64,000 nucleotides of DNA. Source: SELP01 sp035969385 (GTDB lineage Bacteria > Pseudomonadota > Alphaproteobacteria > Rhodobacterales > Rhodobacteraceae). A model generated the notes under the pieces. It did no database searches. It worked only from the letters and a program-made list of their open reading frames with translations, and was not told the DNA's origin. Positions 35,332 through 42,515 of the stretch are shown here, piece by piece. The stretch lies in assembly GCF_035969385.1 (NCBI RefSeq), contig NZ_JAYKKJ010000003.1, positions 186,001-250,000 of the forward strand, written 5' to 3'. Positions within the stretch are counted from its first letter, which is position 1; each line of letters opens with the position of its first letter. The position numbers and the translations under genes were made by a program.

Positions 35332-36705
35332 ATGTCCCAGAACCCGCCTAATCTACGCCCCGACCTCGCGCCCCGCGCCCGGATCACCGAAACCGCCCGC
35401 CCCGGCCAACCGACCATCGGCATGGTCAGCCTTGGCTGCCCCAAGGCGCTGGTGGACAGCGAACGCATCCTGACCCGGCTGCGCGCCGAAGGTTACGCGA
35501 TCAGCCCCGATTACGCCGGGGCCGACGCGGTGATCGTGAACACCTGCGGGTTTCTGGACAGCGCCAAGGCGGAAAGCCTTGAGGCGATCGGCGAGGCGCT
35601 GACGGAGAATGGCAAGGTGATTGTCACCGGCTGCCTGGGGGCGGAACCAGAGTATATCACCGGGGTGCATCCGCGCGTTCTGGCCGTGACCGGGCCGCAT
35701 CAATACGAACAGGTGCTGGACGCGGTACACGGGGCCGTGCCGCCCGACCCGGACCCGTTCATCGACCTGCTGCCCGCATCGGGGGTCAAATTGACCCCGC
35801 GCCACTACAGCTATCTGAAGATTTCTGAAGGCTGTAACCACAAGTGCAAGTTCTGCATCATCCCCGACATGCGCGGGCGGCTGGCGTCGCGTCCAGCCCA
35901 TGCGGTGATCCGCGAGGCGGAAAAACTGGTCGAGGCGGGGGTGAAGGAACTTCTGGTGATCAGCCAGGACACCTCGGCCTATGGGGTGGATATCAAACAT
36001 GCCGAGGACCGGGGGCACCGGGCCCATATCACCGATCTGGCCCGCGATCTGGGGTCGCTAGGGGCTTGGGTGCGGCTGCACTACGTCTATCCCTATCCGC
36101 ATGTGCGCAACCTGATCCCCCTGATGGCCGAGGGGCTGGTGCTGCCCTATCTGGACATCCCGTTCCAGCATGCCCACCCCGAGACGTTGCGGCGGATGGC
36201 GCGGCCCGCGGCGGCGGCGAAAACGCTGGACGAGATTGCGGCGTGGCGGCGGGATTGCCCCGACATCACCCTGCGGTCCACCTTCATCGTCGGCTACCCC
36301 GGCGAGACCGAGGAGGAGTTCCAGACCCTGCTGGACTGGCTGGACGAGGCGCAGCTGGATCGGGTCGGCTGCTTCCAATACGAAAACGTCGCCGGGGCCC
36401 GGTCCAACGACCTGCCCGACCATGTGCCGGACGAGGTCAAACAAGACCGCTGGGATCGGTTCATGGAAAAATCACAGGCGATTTCCGAGGCGAAACTGGC
36501 CGCCAAGGTTGGAAAAACCATAGACGTGATCGTTGACGAGATCGACGTAGACGGCATCGCCACCTGCCGAACCAAGGGCGACGCGCCCGAGATCGACGGC
36601 AACCTGTTCATCGACGAGGGGACAGAGGGGCTGTCCGTCGGGGAGATCGTTCAGGTCGAAGTTGACGAGGCGGGGGAGTATGATTTGTGGGGGAGAGCTC
36701 GGTAG
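35332..36705 (+). CDS. rimO: RimO, ribosomal protein S12 methylthiotransferase
   Basis: 457 residues. The N-terminal MTTase domain (IGMVSLGCPKALVDSERIL) holds the first Cys, with VNTCGFLDSAK and VTGCLGA the other two auxiliary-cluster Cys. The radical SAM cluster is Cys168-x3-Cys172-x2-Cys175 in ISEGCNHKCKFC. A TRAM domain ends the protein. It adds a methylthio group to Asp88 of S12. LGCPKALVDSE distinguishes it from MiaB. It is housekeeping and monocistronic here; a low-GC island starts directly behind its stop. Confidence 0.96.
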   Translation: MSQNPPNLRPDLAPRARITETARPGQPTIGMVSLGCPKALVDSERILTRLRAEGYAISPDYAGADAVIVNTCGFLDSAKAESLEAIGEALTENGKVIVTGCLGAEPEYITGVHPRVLAVTGPHQYEQVLDAVHGAVPPDPDPFIDLLPASGVKLTPRHYSYLKISEGCNHKCKFCIIPDMRGRLASRPAHAVIREAEKLVEAGVKELLVISQDTSAYGVDIKHAEDRGHRAHITDLARDLGSLGAWVRLHYVYPYPHVRNLIPLMAEGLVLPYLDIPFQHAHPETLRRMARPAAAAKTLDEIAAWRRDCPDITLRSTFIVGYPGETEEEFQTLLDWLDEAQLDRVGCFQYENVAGARSNDLPDHVPDEVKQDRWDRFMEKSQAISEAKLAAKVGKTIDVIVDEIDVDGIATCRTKGDAPEIDGNLFIDEGTEGLSVGEIVQVEVDEAGEYDLWGRAR

Positions 36706-36730
36706 CTGGCAAGGGCCGAAGCCACTCTCC
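36692..36730 (+). terminator. Weak hairpin across the rimO stop
   Basis: GGAGAG (36692-36697) pairs with CTCTCC (36725-36730) and, inside it, TGGC (36707-36710) with GCCA (36721-36724). T-rich sequence follows (TTGACATTGTTTTTGTTT), but this also forms the next promoter. It could end rimO transcription. The bulge makes it uncertain. Confidence 0.35.
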
Positions 36731-36761
36731 TTGACATTGTTTTTGTTTGTGGGAATACACT
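36731..36761 (+). promoter_or_regulatory. Promoter of the low-GC gene pair
   Basis: A perfect TTGACA -35 box lies at 36731-36736. A TACACT -10 candidate lies at 36756-36761 with a 19-base spacer. The predicted transcript start is then close to the ATG at 36768, leaving little or no leader. The spacer is longer than ideal, so the -10 assignment is uncertain. Confidence 0.5.
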
Positions 36762-36767
36762 CCGCAA

Positions 36768-37175
36768 ATGGGACGACTATTTGACAATAAGCTTGCTGCT
36801 GCACTCTTACCGTTGATACCCTTGGTAATGGGGGCGGCCTTCAAATTTGCGGTAATTGACGAGCCTAATGGCGATCCCTTCTTGCACCTTTTTGATTCGT
36901 ATATCGTCGGTGCATGGATCGAAGTTATTTCAATCTCAATGGTTGGCGCTATTGCTTGGGCGTACGCTAGTGCCGGCCATGAAAGACAGCTCGGACAAGA
37001 GCTGATCATTGTTGTGGTGGCACCTCTCATTGCATTGATTGTCTGCATTGTATTGCGACTGGGAGCACCAAAGCTTGATTGGGCGAACGACTGGACTACG
37101 GTTTATTTACCCCTCATACTTAGCTTGGTGGCATTGGCCTTTAGCTCCGTGATGATTCGGGAAGTTTCAAAATGA
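36768..37175 (+). CDS. Hypothetical membrane protein of a low-GC island
   Basis: 135 residues, not recognised. Four hydrophobic segments are visible: LAAALLPLIPLVMGAAFKFAV, YIVGAWIEVISISMVGAIAW, LIIVVVAPLIALIVCIVLRL and VYLPLILSLVALAFSSVMI. The ATG at 36768 is preferred to an in-frame TTG at 36747, which lies inside the promoter. There is no ribosome site before the ATG, which fits a leaderless mRNA. Base use is foreign: 26 of 60 bases are G or C at 36841-36900, against 41 of 60 in rimO at 36361-36420. It overlaps the next gene by 4 bp, so the two are a unit. Probably acquired by transfer; the role is unknown. Confidence 0.65.
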   Translation: MGRLFDNKLAAALLPLIPLVMGAAFKFAVIDEPNGDPFLHLFDSYIVGAWIEVISISMVGAIAWAYASAGHERQLGQELIIVVVAPLIALIVCIVLRLGAPKLDWANDWTTVYLPLILSLVALAFSSVMIREVSK

Positions 37176-37444
37176 TTGATGCACCTGACAAAGCGCGGAC
37201 TGAACGCCGTATCGCTCGAGTGCTGCGAGATCACGCTATGCCTGCAAGAGAGATTGATGATGCGGTCCACGAAGTGGTAGACACTTTCGATACAATGAGC
37301 ATCAAGACATATCAGACAAATGCATTTCTGAGAAAGAGTAGCCGTAGAAAGATAGCCGCTGTGATAGAGGGTTTGGTGGCTTCAACTGCCGCAACCGCGG
37401 CTGTTATTGCGACAACTTTGGCTATTCTTTGGCAGCTCAATTGA
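37172..37444 (+). CDS. Hypothetical small protein with C-terminal membrane anchor
   Basis: 90 residues, not recognised. The start ATG overlaps the upstream stop (ATGA). The N-terminal half is charged and helical (KARTERRIARVLRDHAMPAREIDDAVHEVVDTFD), and the C-terminus is a single hydrophobic helix (VIEGLVASTAATAAVIATTLAILWQL), so it is probably tail-anchored. Base composition is low-GC like its partner. The pair could be a membrane complex, for example toxin/immunity-like, or a phage or island cargo pair. Nothing in the sequence decides among these. Confidence 0.6.
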   Translation: MIDAPDKARTERRIARVLRDHAMPAREIDDAVHEVVDTFDTMSIKTYQTNAFLRKSSRRKIAAVIEGLVASTAATAAVIATTLAILWQLN

Positions 37445-37908
37445 GCCTATAACAGGCCGTAAGCTCTTGATATGAAAACTTATCTTGAGATTGCCATTTT
37501 GGCAAACCAATCACGCAGCGCACTCAATATCCAGATGCAATCGACCAGATACAATCGAATAGATAGATACAAAGCTTGCCCAAAAAACTGTTGCGCCAAA
37601 GTGCAACCATTCGTGCCCAGCTTTGTAAAGAGCCCTCCCTACAACCAGTTATTTCTGTTGATAAGACCTCACAATGGATCGCTCCCCTTCCAGTTCGGAG
37701 TTGGTCCAGAGTGAGTTCGGATGTCCCACGGTGCCGCACCTCCTGAATGTTCCGCGACTTGATCCGTTTCAATGCGCTCGCCCATGGGGCGGGACGGGCG
37801 CGGCCCGGGCTGGTCGCCCGTGCCATGGGATGCTTTGAGGGGCAGACGAGGTCAGATAACGGTTCATGCCACTTGCCCGATCTGGCGTTCTGCCGCAGAC
37901 TTCCTCCC
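37445..37908. other. 464-base intergenic stretch, AT-rich then GC-rich, no supported gene
   Basis: Bases 37445 to about 37730 are AT-rich like the preceding island and then switch back to genome-like composition. Short open frames exist (80 codons at 37472 on the plus strand; a longer one on the minus strand that reads out of the lipoprotein gene), but none has a ribosome site or a recognisable family. No inverted-repeat ends or transposase motifs were seen. It may be the eroded right end of an acquired segment. The 38 bases just before 37909 contain no clear ribosome site. Confidence 0.5.
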
Positions 37909-38175
37909 ATGAAAAAGCTGATCCTGCCCCTCTCCGCCCTCCTCCTCCTTGCGGCCTGCGCCACGGTGCCGCCTGCGGTGGAAGGGTCGCGCGGGTTCTT
38001 CTGGGGGCTGTTCGACGGGGCCGTGGCCCCCATCGCCTTTGTCGTCAGCTGGTTTTCCGACACGGTCGGCATCTACGCCGTGCCCAATTCCGGCGGCTGG
38101 TATGACTTCGGCTTTCTTCTGGGCCTGACCTGCTGGGCCGGGGGCGGGGCCGCGGCGTCGCGCAAGCGGGACTAA
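37909..38175 (+). CDS. Small lipoprotein
   Basis: 88 residues beginning MKKLILPLSALLLLAACA, a lipoprotein signal with lipobox LAAC and Cys17. The mature part, ATVPPAVEGSRGFFWGLFDGAVAPIAFVVSWF, then SGGWYDFGFLLGLTCWAGGGAAASR, has two short hydrophobic stretches. The next residue after the lipid Cys is Ala, not Asp, so outer-membrane sorting is possible under Lol rules. Function unknown. An upstream in-frame start at 37747 would bury the signal and is rejected. The stop overlaps the convergent gene at 38172. Confidence 0.8.
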   Translation: MKKLILPLSALLLLAACATVPPAVEGSRGFFWGLFDGAVAPIAFVVSWFSDTVGIYAVPNSGGWYDFGFLLGLTCWAGGGAAASRKRD

Positions 38176-38519
38176 AGCCCCTCCAGATAGATCCGCACGG
38201 CGTCCTGCACGTGGCGGAACCGGTCGCCGCCCAGATGCTTGCCCCCGAACCAGCGGGTGACGCAGATAAGGTGCCCCTCCAGCCCCTCGCGTTCCAGCAT
38301 CCGGACAATCACCATCCCCGCCCCGGCCTCGCCGTCATCGTTCTTCAACGGGCCTTCGGGCAGCAGCACCGCCCATGTGTTGTGGGTGGCACGCGCGAAT
38401 TTCTTCTTGCGGCACAGCTCCTTGATCAGCGCCCGCGCGTCCTCGGCCGATGCACATGGCGCCCCCGACGCGGCGTATTTCGACCCCCGGTCGCTAATGA
38501 TGTTGTCCATAATCCGCAT
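38172..38519 (-). CDS. IMPACT/YigZ-family protein
   Basis: 115 residues from the ATG at 38519 (MRIMDNIISDRGSKYAASGAP). The UPF0029 core is seen in KKKFARATHNTWAVLLPEGP, NDDGEAGAGMVI and ICVTRWFGGKHLGGDRF. It lacks the second domain of the longer YigZ proteins. The family has been linked to translation control and to proline/quality-control functions, with no settled activity in bacteria. It overlaps the lipoprotein stop by 4 bases (convergent) and diverges from ppk2, whose ATG lies 94 bases away. The exact start is uncertain (38510 also fits). Confidence 0.82.
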   Translation of the reverse strand: MRIMDNIISDRGSKYAASGAPCASAEDARALIKELCRKKKFARATHNTWAVLLPEGPLKNDDGEAGAGMVIVRMLEREGLEGHLICVTRWFGGKHLGGDRFRHVQDAVRIYLEGL

Positions 38520-38613
38520 GGCCGGACCCTGCCCCGGACCCTTGACCCACATCAAGGCGAAAACGCCCCGTTGCTGGTAGGGGTTCGGGATCGCTGAACA
38601 GAGAGGACCCCGC

Positions 38614-39486
38614 ATGACGACAACCGCCAAACCCGCCCCGGCCAAGCCCGCCGCCGCCCCGAAACCCGCCACAACCCGCCGCGCCAAGATGGCCCGCAAA
38701 CCCTATGAGGACGAAAAGGCCAAGCTGCAGGCCGAGCTTCTGAAGGTCCAGCATTGGGCGCAGGAAACCGGCCAGAAATTCGTGCTGCTGTTCGAGGGCC
38801 GTGATGCCGCGGGCAAGGGCGGCACGATCAAGCGGTTTACCGAACACCTGAACCCGCGGGCCGCGCGGGTGGTGGCCCTGAACAAACCGTCGGACGGCGA
38901 AAAGGGGCAGTGGTTCTTTCAACGCTATATCGAGCACCTGCCGACCTCGGGCGAAATGGTGTTCTATGACCGCAGTTGGTACAACCGGGCGGGCGTTGAA
39001 CGGGTGATGGGGTTCTGCGAGCCCAACGAATACCTCGAATTCATGCGCCAGACCCCGGAACTGGAACGGATGCTGGTCCGGTCGGGTATCCGGCTTTACA
39101 AATACTGGTTCTCGGTGACGCAGGACGAACAGAAGCGCCGGTTCGACAGCCGCGCTACCGACCCTCTGAAACAGTGGAAACTGTCCCCGATCGACAAGGC
39201 CAGCCTGAACATGTGGCCCGACTATACCGAGGCGAAAGAGGCGATGTTCTTCTATACCGATACCGCCGATGCGCCCTGGACCGTGGTGAAGTCGAACGAC
39301 AAGAAGCGCGCCCGGATCAACTGTATGCGCCACTTCCTGTCGACGCTGGATTACCCCGGCAAAGATCCCGAAATCGCCCGCGCCCCCGACCGCGACATCG
39401 TCGGTCCGGCCGCCAAGGTGATCCATAAGGACGGCCACATTCTGGGCAAGGCGCTGCACCCTGAAACACGCCACGCGCGGGACTGA
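38614..39486 (+). CDS. ppk2: Polyphosphate kinase 2 (PPK2)
   Basis: 290 residues. After a Lys/Pro/Ala-rich tail (about 1-30) comes the P-loop kinase core: Walker A in LLFEGRDAAGKGGTIKRF, the lid region ALNKPSDGEKGQWFFQRY, and Walker B in VFYDRSWYNRAGVERVMGF. The C-terminal part has RFDSRATDPLKQWKLSPID. PPK2 moves phosphate between polyphosphate and nucleotides, often favouring ADP or GDP to NTP. Class I by layout. A strong AGAGAGGA site is present. A long perfect hairpin follows the stop. Confidence 0.95.
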   Translation: MTTTAKPAPAKPAAAPKPATTRRAKMARKPYEDEKAKLQAELLKVQHWAQETGQKFVLLFEGRDAAGKGGTIKRFTEHLNPRAARVVALNKPSDGEKGQWFFQRYIEHLPTSGEMVFYDRSWYNRAGVERVMGFCEPNEYLEFMRQTPELERMLVRSGIRLYKYWFSVTQDEQKRRFDSRATDPLKQWKLSPIDKASLNMWPDYTEAKEAMFFYTDTADAPWTVVKSNDKKRARINCMRHFLSTLDYPGKDPEIARAPDRDIVGPAAKVIHKDGHILGKALHPETRHARD

Positions 39487-39492
39487 ATGAAA

Positions 39493-39520
39493 ACAGGCGC
39501 CCGGGTGGCCGGGCGCCTGT
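39493..39520. terminator. Bidirectional terminator between ppk2 and the DUF6455 gene
   Basis: ACAGGCGCCCGG (39493-39504) pairs without mismatch with CCGGGCGCCTGT (39509-39520) around a GTGG loop, a 12-bp stem. On the minus strand it is followed by TTTC (after 39493), serving the DUF6455 gene; on the plus strand pyrimidine-rich sequence follows (CCTCCTCCTG). It lies between two convergent genes. Confidence 0.85.
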
Positions 39521-39545
39521 CCTCCTCCTGCCGGTGGCGGCCTCC

Positions 39546-39800
39546 TCAGCCCGCCATCAGCTCGGTCCAGAGCGCGCGGTTGGTGCAGAACTCCGGCGGC
39601 GCATCGGCGCGGTCATGGTCCAGCAGCCACTTGCGGCAGCTTTCCGGCTCGGGGCAGCCCCGGCAACGGGTGATCGCATCTGCGTAATCCGCCTCGGTCA
39701 GGATGCCTTCGCGGATCGCGGCCTGAAGATCGACGCCGCAGGTCTTGCCCATTGAAACGGTCTTCCAGAAATGGGTGCGCAGGTCGCCAAGGGTTTGCAT
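39546..39800 (-). CDS. DUF6455-family small cysteine protein
   Basis: 84 residues: MQTLGDLRTHFWKTVSMGKTCGVDLQAAIREGIL then AITRCRGCPEPESCRKWL. The pattern CG-x2-L, a CRxC pair and a further C-x2-W matches the DUF6455 family found widely in Rhodobacteraceae. Five cysteines suggest metal or disulfide stabilisation. No signal peptide. A GAGAGAGA ribosome site precedes the ATG. Function unknown. It ends at the shared terminator with ppk2. Confidence 0.82.
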   Translation of the reverse strand: MQTLGDLRTHFWKTVSMGKTCGVDLQAAIREGILTEADYADAITRCRGCPEPESCRKWLLDHDRADAPPEFCTNRALWTELMAG

Positions 39801-39864
39801 GTCTCTCTCCGGTCTTGAACGGGCCGACCCTGCACCGGTCCCGCGCGCCGGTCCTTGCGCCAGA

Positions 39865-40239
39865 TCAAACCGGCGCGCCGGTCCACCAGGCGATCAAAAC
39901 GAATACCCATGCTACCCCGACCCCGATCCCGCAGATTGCCACGGCCGCTGATCCCGCGTCCTTGGCCTGCCGGGCGGCATCGCGTTTCTCCGTGGAAATG
40001 TCGTCGACGATCCGCTCCAGCGCCGTGTTCACGCATTCCATCGCGAGGATCATGATCCCACCCATCAGCAGGAACCCCCGCGTGGTCAGGGATAGCGGCA
40101 GAACAAAGGCCAGCACCCCGAAAATCACATTCAGCCAGATCCACTGGTGAAACGACCCTTCGGTCTTCCAGACATGGGCAGCACCTTGCCATGACCAGAC
40201 GACCCGCCATTTCACCTTTTCAATCTGCCGCAGGATCAT
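39865..40239 (-). CDS. dgkA: Diacylglycerol kinase DgkA
   Basis: 124 residues from the ATG at 40239. An amphipathic N-terminal helix (RQIEKVKWRVVWSWQGAAHVWKTE) is followed by three membrane segments: WLNVIFGVLAFVLPLSL, GFLLMGGIMILAMECVNTALERIVDD with the catalytic E-x-x-NTA-x-E motif, and AAVAICGIGVGVAWVFVLIAW. It phosphorylates diacylglycerol for lipid recycling. Size fits the trimeric bacterial enzyme. There is a short gap to the DUF6455 gene and a divergent hemolysin III gene upstream. Confidence 0.94.
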   Translation of the reverse strand: MILRQIEKVKWRVVWSWQGAAHVWKTEGSFHQWIWLNVIFGVLAFVLPLSLTTRGFLLMGGIMILAMECVNTALERIVDDISTEKRDAARQAKDAGSAAVAICGIGVGVAWVFVLIAWWTGAPV

Positions 40240-40409
40240 GATCCGCCCCCTTTTCAGCTTGGATGCAGTGAACCCGGCAAATCCCCGCCGATGCAAGACA
40301 AAGCTGACGTTGGGTGAGCCTCGACAGGCGCGGCCCGCGCCTTAACCTGACCGTTACCCACAACTGTCAGGATCACATCCAGATGTACGCTCAGCACCGG
40401 TGGCGCACC

Positions 40410-41054
40410 ATGTCGGACTACCCCGCCTATGCCAGATCTGAACGGATCGCGGATGCGGTCATCCATGCGATCGGGGTCGGCTTTGCCCTGACCGGCACAA
40501 TCCTGTTGGTGGTTTTCGGCGCCCAATGGCTAGGCGCGGGAAAGGTTGCCGCGCTGTCGATCTACGGTGGGGCCCTGATCCTGTCCTTTGCCGCCTCGGC
40601 GATCTATCATTTCACCCCGTGGGAAGCCGCCCGCCCGGCGCTGCGCAGGGTCGACCACGCGGCGATCTACGTCAAGATCGCAGGCACCTACACGCCGCTT
40701 GTGGTCCTCTTGGGAACCGGGTTCGGCTATGTGGTTCTTGGGGTTGTCTGGGGGCTGGCGATGGCGGGCGCGGTGATGAAACTCTTCTTCTGGCGCAAAC
40801 CGGGCAAGGGCGGGCCGCTTCTCTACCTCGCGCTCGGCTGGATGAGCGTCTTTCTGGTCTGGTCGCTGTTTCCCCTTCTGCCGTTGTCGGCCTCTGTGCT
40901 GATCGGTGTCGGCGGGCTGCTCTATTCAGCGGGGGTGATCTTCTTCAACTGGGAAGGCTTGAAATTCTCGCTGGCGATCTGGCACGGGTTCGTGCTGGCG
41001 GCCTCGGCCTGCTTTTTCGCGGCAATCGCGCTGGGCGTCTTCGTCTCCGCCTGA
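40410..41054 (+). CDS. Hemolysin III / PAQR-family membrane protein
   Basis: 214 residues from the ATG at 40410 (MSDYPAYARSERIADAVIHAIG); the ATG at 40383 has a better ribosome site (AGGA) and would add nine residues. Seven hydrophobic segments. Conserved points are the first helix with H-A-I-G, FAASAIYHFTPW, RVDHAAIYVKIAGTYTPL and the last-helix WHGFVLAASACFFAAIAL. The family includes YqfA and bacterial progestin-receptor-like hydrolases, with likely zinc-dependent activity. It is followed by a hairpin-rich stretch that may end transcription. Confidence 0.88.
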   Translation: MSDYPAYARSERIADAVIHAIGVGFALTGTILLVVFGAQWLGAGKVAALSIYGGALILSFAASAIYHFTPWEAARPALRRVDHAAIYVKIAGTYTPLVVLLGTGFGYVVLGVVWGLAMAGAVMKLFFWRKPGKGGPLLYLALGWMSVFLVWSLFPLLPLSASVLIGVGGLLYSAGVIFFNWEGLKFSLAIWHGFVLAASACFFAAIALGVFVSA

Positions 41055-41104
41055 CCTTATTCGCGATTTGGCCTGCTTGCATCACGTCCTATCTTCTTTG
41101 GGTC

Positions 41105-41180
41105 AATAAATATCCCGGGGTGAATGGCCCGGAACGGGCCAGAGGGGCAGCGCCCCCTCGCGACGCCAAAGGCGGCGCAA
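41105..41180. repeat. GC-rich hairpin cluster, repeat-like
   Basis: Three adjacent stem-loops: GGCCCG-gaa-CGGGCC (41126-41140), GAGGGGC-agc-GCCCCCTC with one bulge (41142-41159), and CGCC-aaa-GGCG (41164-41174). They are preceded by AATAAATATCCCGGGG. The layout looks like an intergenic repeat; no second copy was found in this window. It may also act as the hemolysin III terminator. Confidence 0.45.
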
Positions 41181-41245
41181 CACCTCTGCACCGCTTGCGC
41201 GAATTGCCGCCTTGCAACCCCGCGCGACTCCGCTACGCTTCCCCC

Positions 41246-41497
41246 ATGTTCAGTATCGAGCACGACTTCGACGCGACCGTCGTCACACTTGTCGACGAAG
41301 GACCCGCCCCCCTGAAGGAAGACGTTGTGATCAACGCCTTCGACGATTGCGTGACCATCGAACAATATGACCCGCGGCAGGACAAGGTAGTCACCGTCAC
41401 CCTGTCGCTAACCCAACTGACCGATTTGGAAGCGGCGCTGGACCTGCCCGAAGGGGTGTACCGGCTGCGTCGCGATGACAAGGGAAACCCCGAATGA
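41246..41497 (+). CDS. Hypothetical 83-residue protein coupled to an FAH-family hydrolase
   Basis: 83 residues: MFSIEHDFDATVVTLVDE, VVINAFDDCVTIEQYDPRQDKV, LSLTQLTDLEAALDLPEGVYRL. No family recognised. It is acidic, without a signal peptide or membrane segments, and looks like a small soluble alpha/beta domain. The stop overlaps the start of the FAH gene as ATGA, so it is cotranscribed and possibly a partner of that enzyme. The ATG is at 41246; a much longer frame upstream runs through the hemolysin III gene and is a shadow. Confidence 0.75.
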   Translation: MFSIEHDFDATVVTLVDEGPAPLKEDVVINAFDDCVTIEQYDPRQDKVVTVTLSLTQLTDLEAALDLPEGVYRLRRDDKGNPE

Positions 41498-42336
41498 AAC
41501 TGCTGCGCGTTGGCCCTGCGGGGGGCGAAAAACCGGCCATGCTGGATGCTTCCGGCGTGGCCCGTGACCTGTCCGCCGTGATCGGCGACATCGCGGGCGA
41601 TGCCCTGTCGGACGCAGGCCTGGACCGGCTGCGCGCGATAGACCCCGCCAGCCTCCCCGCTCTGCCCGCCGATGCCCGCATCGGGGCCTGTGTCGCCGGG
41701 ATCGGCAAGGTGATCGGGATTGGGCTGAACTATTCCGACCATGCCGAGGAAATGGGCATGGACCTTCCCGCCGAACCGATCACCTTCATGAAGGCAACAA
41801 GTTCGGTCTGCGGTCCGGATGACAGCGTGGAAATCCCGCGCGGGTCCGTCGCCACCGACTGGGAGGTGGAACTGGGCGTGGTGATCGGCACCCGTGCCAA
41901 ATACGTGAACGAGGCAGAAGCGCTGAGCCATGTTGCGGGCTATTGCACGCTTAACGACCTGTCCGAACGCGACTACCAGATGAAACGGTCGGGCCAATGG
42001 GTAAAGGGCAAATCGCACGACACCTTCTGCCCGCTTGGCCCCTGGCTTGTCACGCGGGACGAGGTCGCGGACCCGCAGAACCTGAATCTGCGCCTGAGTG
42101 TGAACGGTCAGGTGATGCAGGACGGCACGACCGCAACGATGTATTTCGGCGTTGCCACGATCATTTCGCACCTGTCGCAATTCATGACCCTGGAACCCGG
42201 CGACGTGATCGCTACCGGCACCCCGCCGGGCGTCGGGTCAGGCAAGAAGCCCCCGGTCTTTCTAAGAGCGGGCGACGTGATCGAACTGGAGGTCGAAGGA
42301 CTGGGCCGGCAACGCCAGACCTGCGTTCCCGCCTGA
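41494..42336 (+). CDS. Fumarylacetoacetate hydrolase-family protein
   Basis: 280 residues. A short N-terminal domain is followed by the FAH core: IGIGLNYSDHAEEMGMDLPAEPITFMKA, DWEVELGVVIG (Mg ligands), HVAGYCTLNDLSERDYQ, and VIATGTPPGVGSGKKPPVFL near the end. The DAAE-free sequence is closest by eye to the acylpyruvate or didehydro-deoxy-sugar acid hydrolases. It cleaves a C-C bond in a keto acid in that family; the substrate is not determined. It is not obviously part of the anthranilate operon, which is convergent behind it. Confidence 0.88.
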   Translation: MKLLRVGPAGGEKPAMLDASGVARDLSAVIGDIAGDALSDAGLDRLRAIDPASLPALPADARIGACVAGIGKVIGIGLNYSDHAEEMGMDLPAEPITFMKATSSVCGPDDSVEIPRGSVATDWEVELGVVIGTRAKYVNEAEALSHVAGYCTLNDLSERDYQMKRSGQWVKGKSHDTFCPLGPWLVTRDEVADPQNLNLRLSVNGQVMQDGTTATMYFGVATIISHLSQFMTLEPGDVIATGTPPGVGSGKKPPVFLRAGDVIELEVEGLGRQRQTCVPA

Positions 42337-42412
42337 CACCGAAACCGGCGGCACCGTGCCGGACCCGAGCATCATAGATGGACGCGCGGGTTCAATACGT
42401 CTGATTATCCCT

Positions 42413-42515
42413 AGAGCACTTTCAGGTCACACTGAATCGGTTTTCGCTGCCTCTCGCCTTTGGCTTCAACGCAGAAAATCGATGGTCTTGCATCAATGAA
42501 ATCTGGAAGTGCTTT
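42413..42515. repeat. MITE-like palindromic repeat of about 103 bases
   Basis: The ends AGAGCACTTTCAG (42413-42425) and CTGGAAGTGCTTT (42503-42515) are inverted repeats of each other with two mismatches. The inside continues as an imperfect hairpin (GAATCGGTTTTCGCTGC against GCAGAAAATCGATGG). There is no coding capacity. The last bases overlap the stop codon of the thiolase gene (TAA, 42514-42516). It looks like a mobile or once-mobile intergenic element. Confidence 0.7.

Noticed and set aside
33233..35473. A 746-codon open frame on the plus strand across hyuA and lysR
   Set aside because: It crosses two well-supported minus-strand genes and runs into the start of rimO; low-complexity composition only.
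37472..37714. 80-codon frame in the AT-rich gap
   Set aside because: No ribosome site, no family, no hydrophobic or domain pattern. Listed only as part of the intergenic region.
36706..37908. Insertion sequence or prophage fragment
   Set aside because: No transposase, integrase or terminal inverted repeats were seen. The foreign composition remains the only sign of transfer.
37524..38072. 182-codon minus-strand frame across the lipoprotein gene
   Set aside because: Half of it is the shadow of the lipoprotein coding sequence. The rest lies in the AT-rich scar and matches nothing I recognise.
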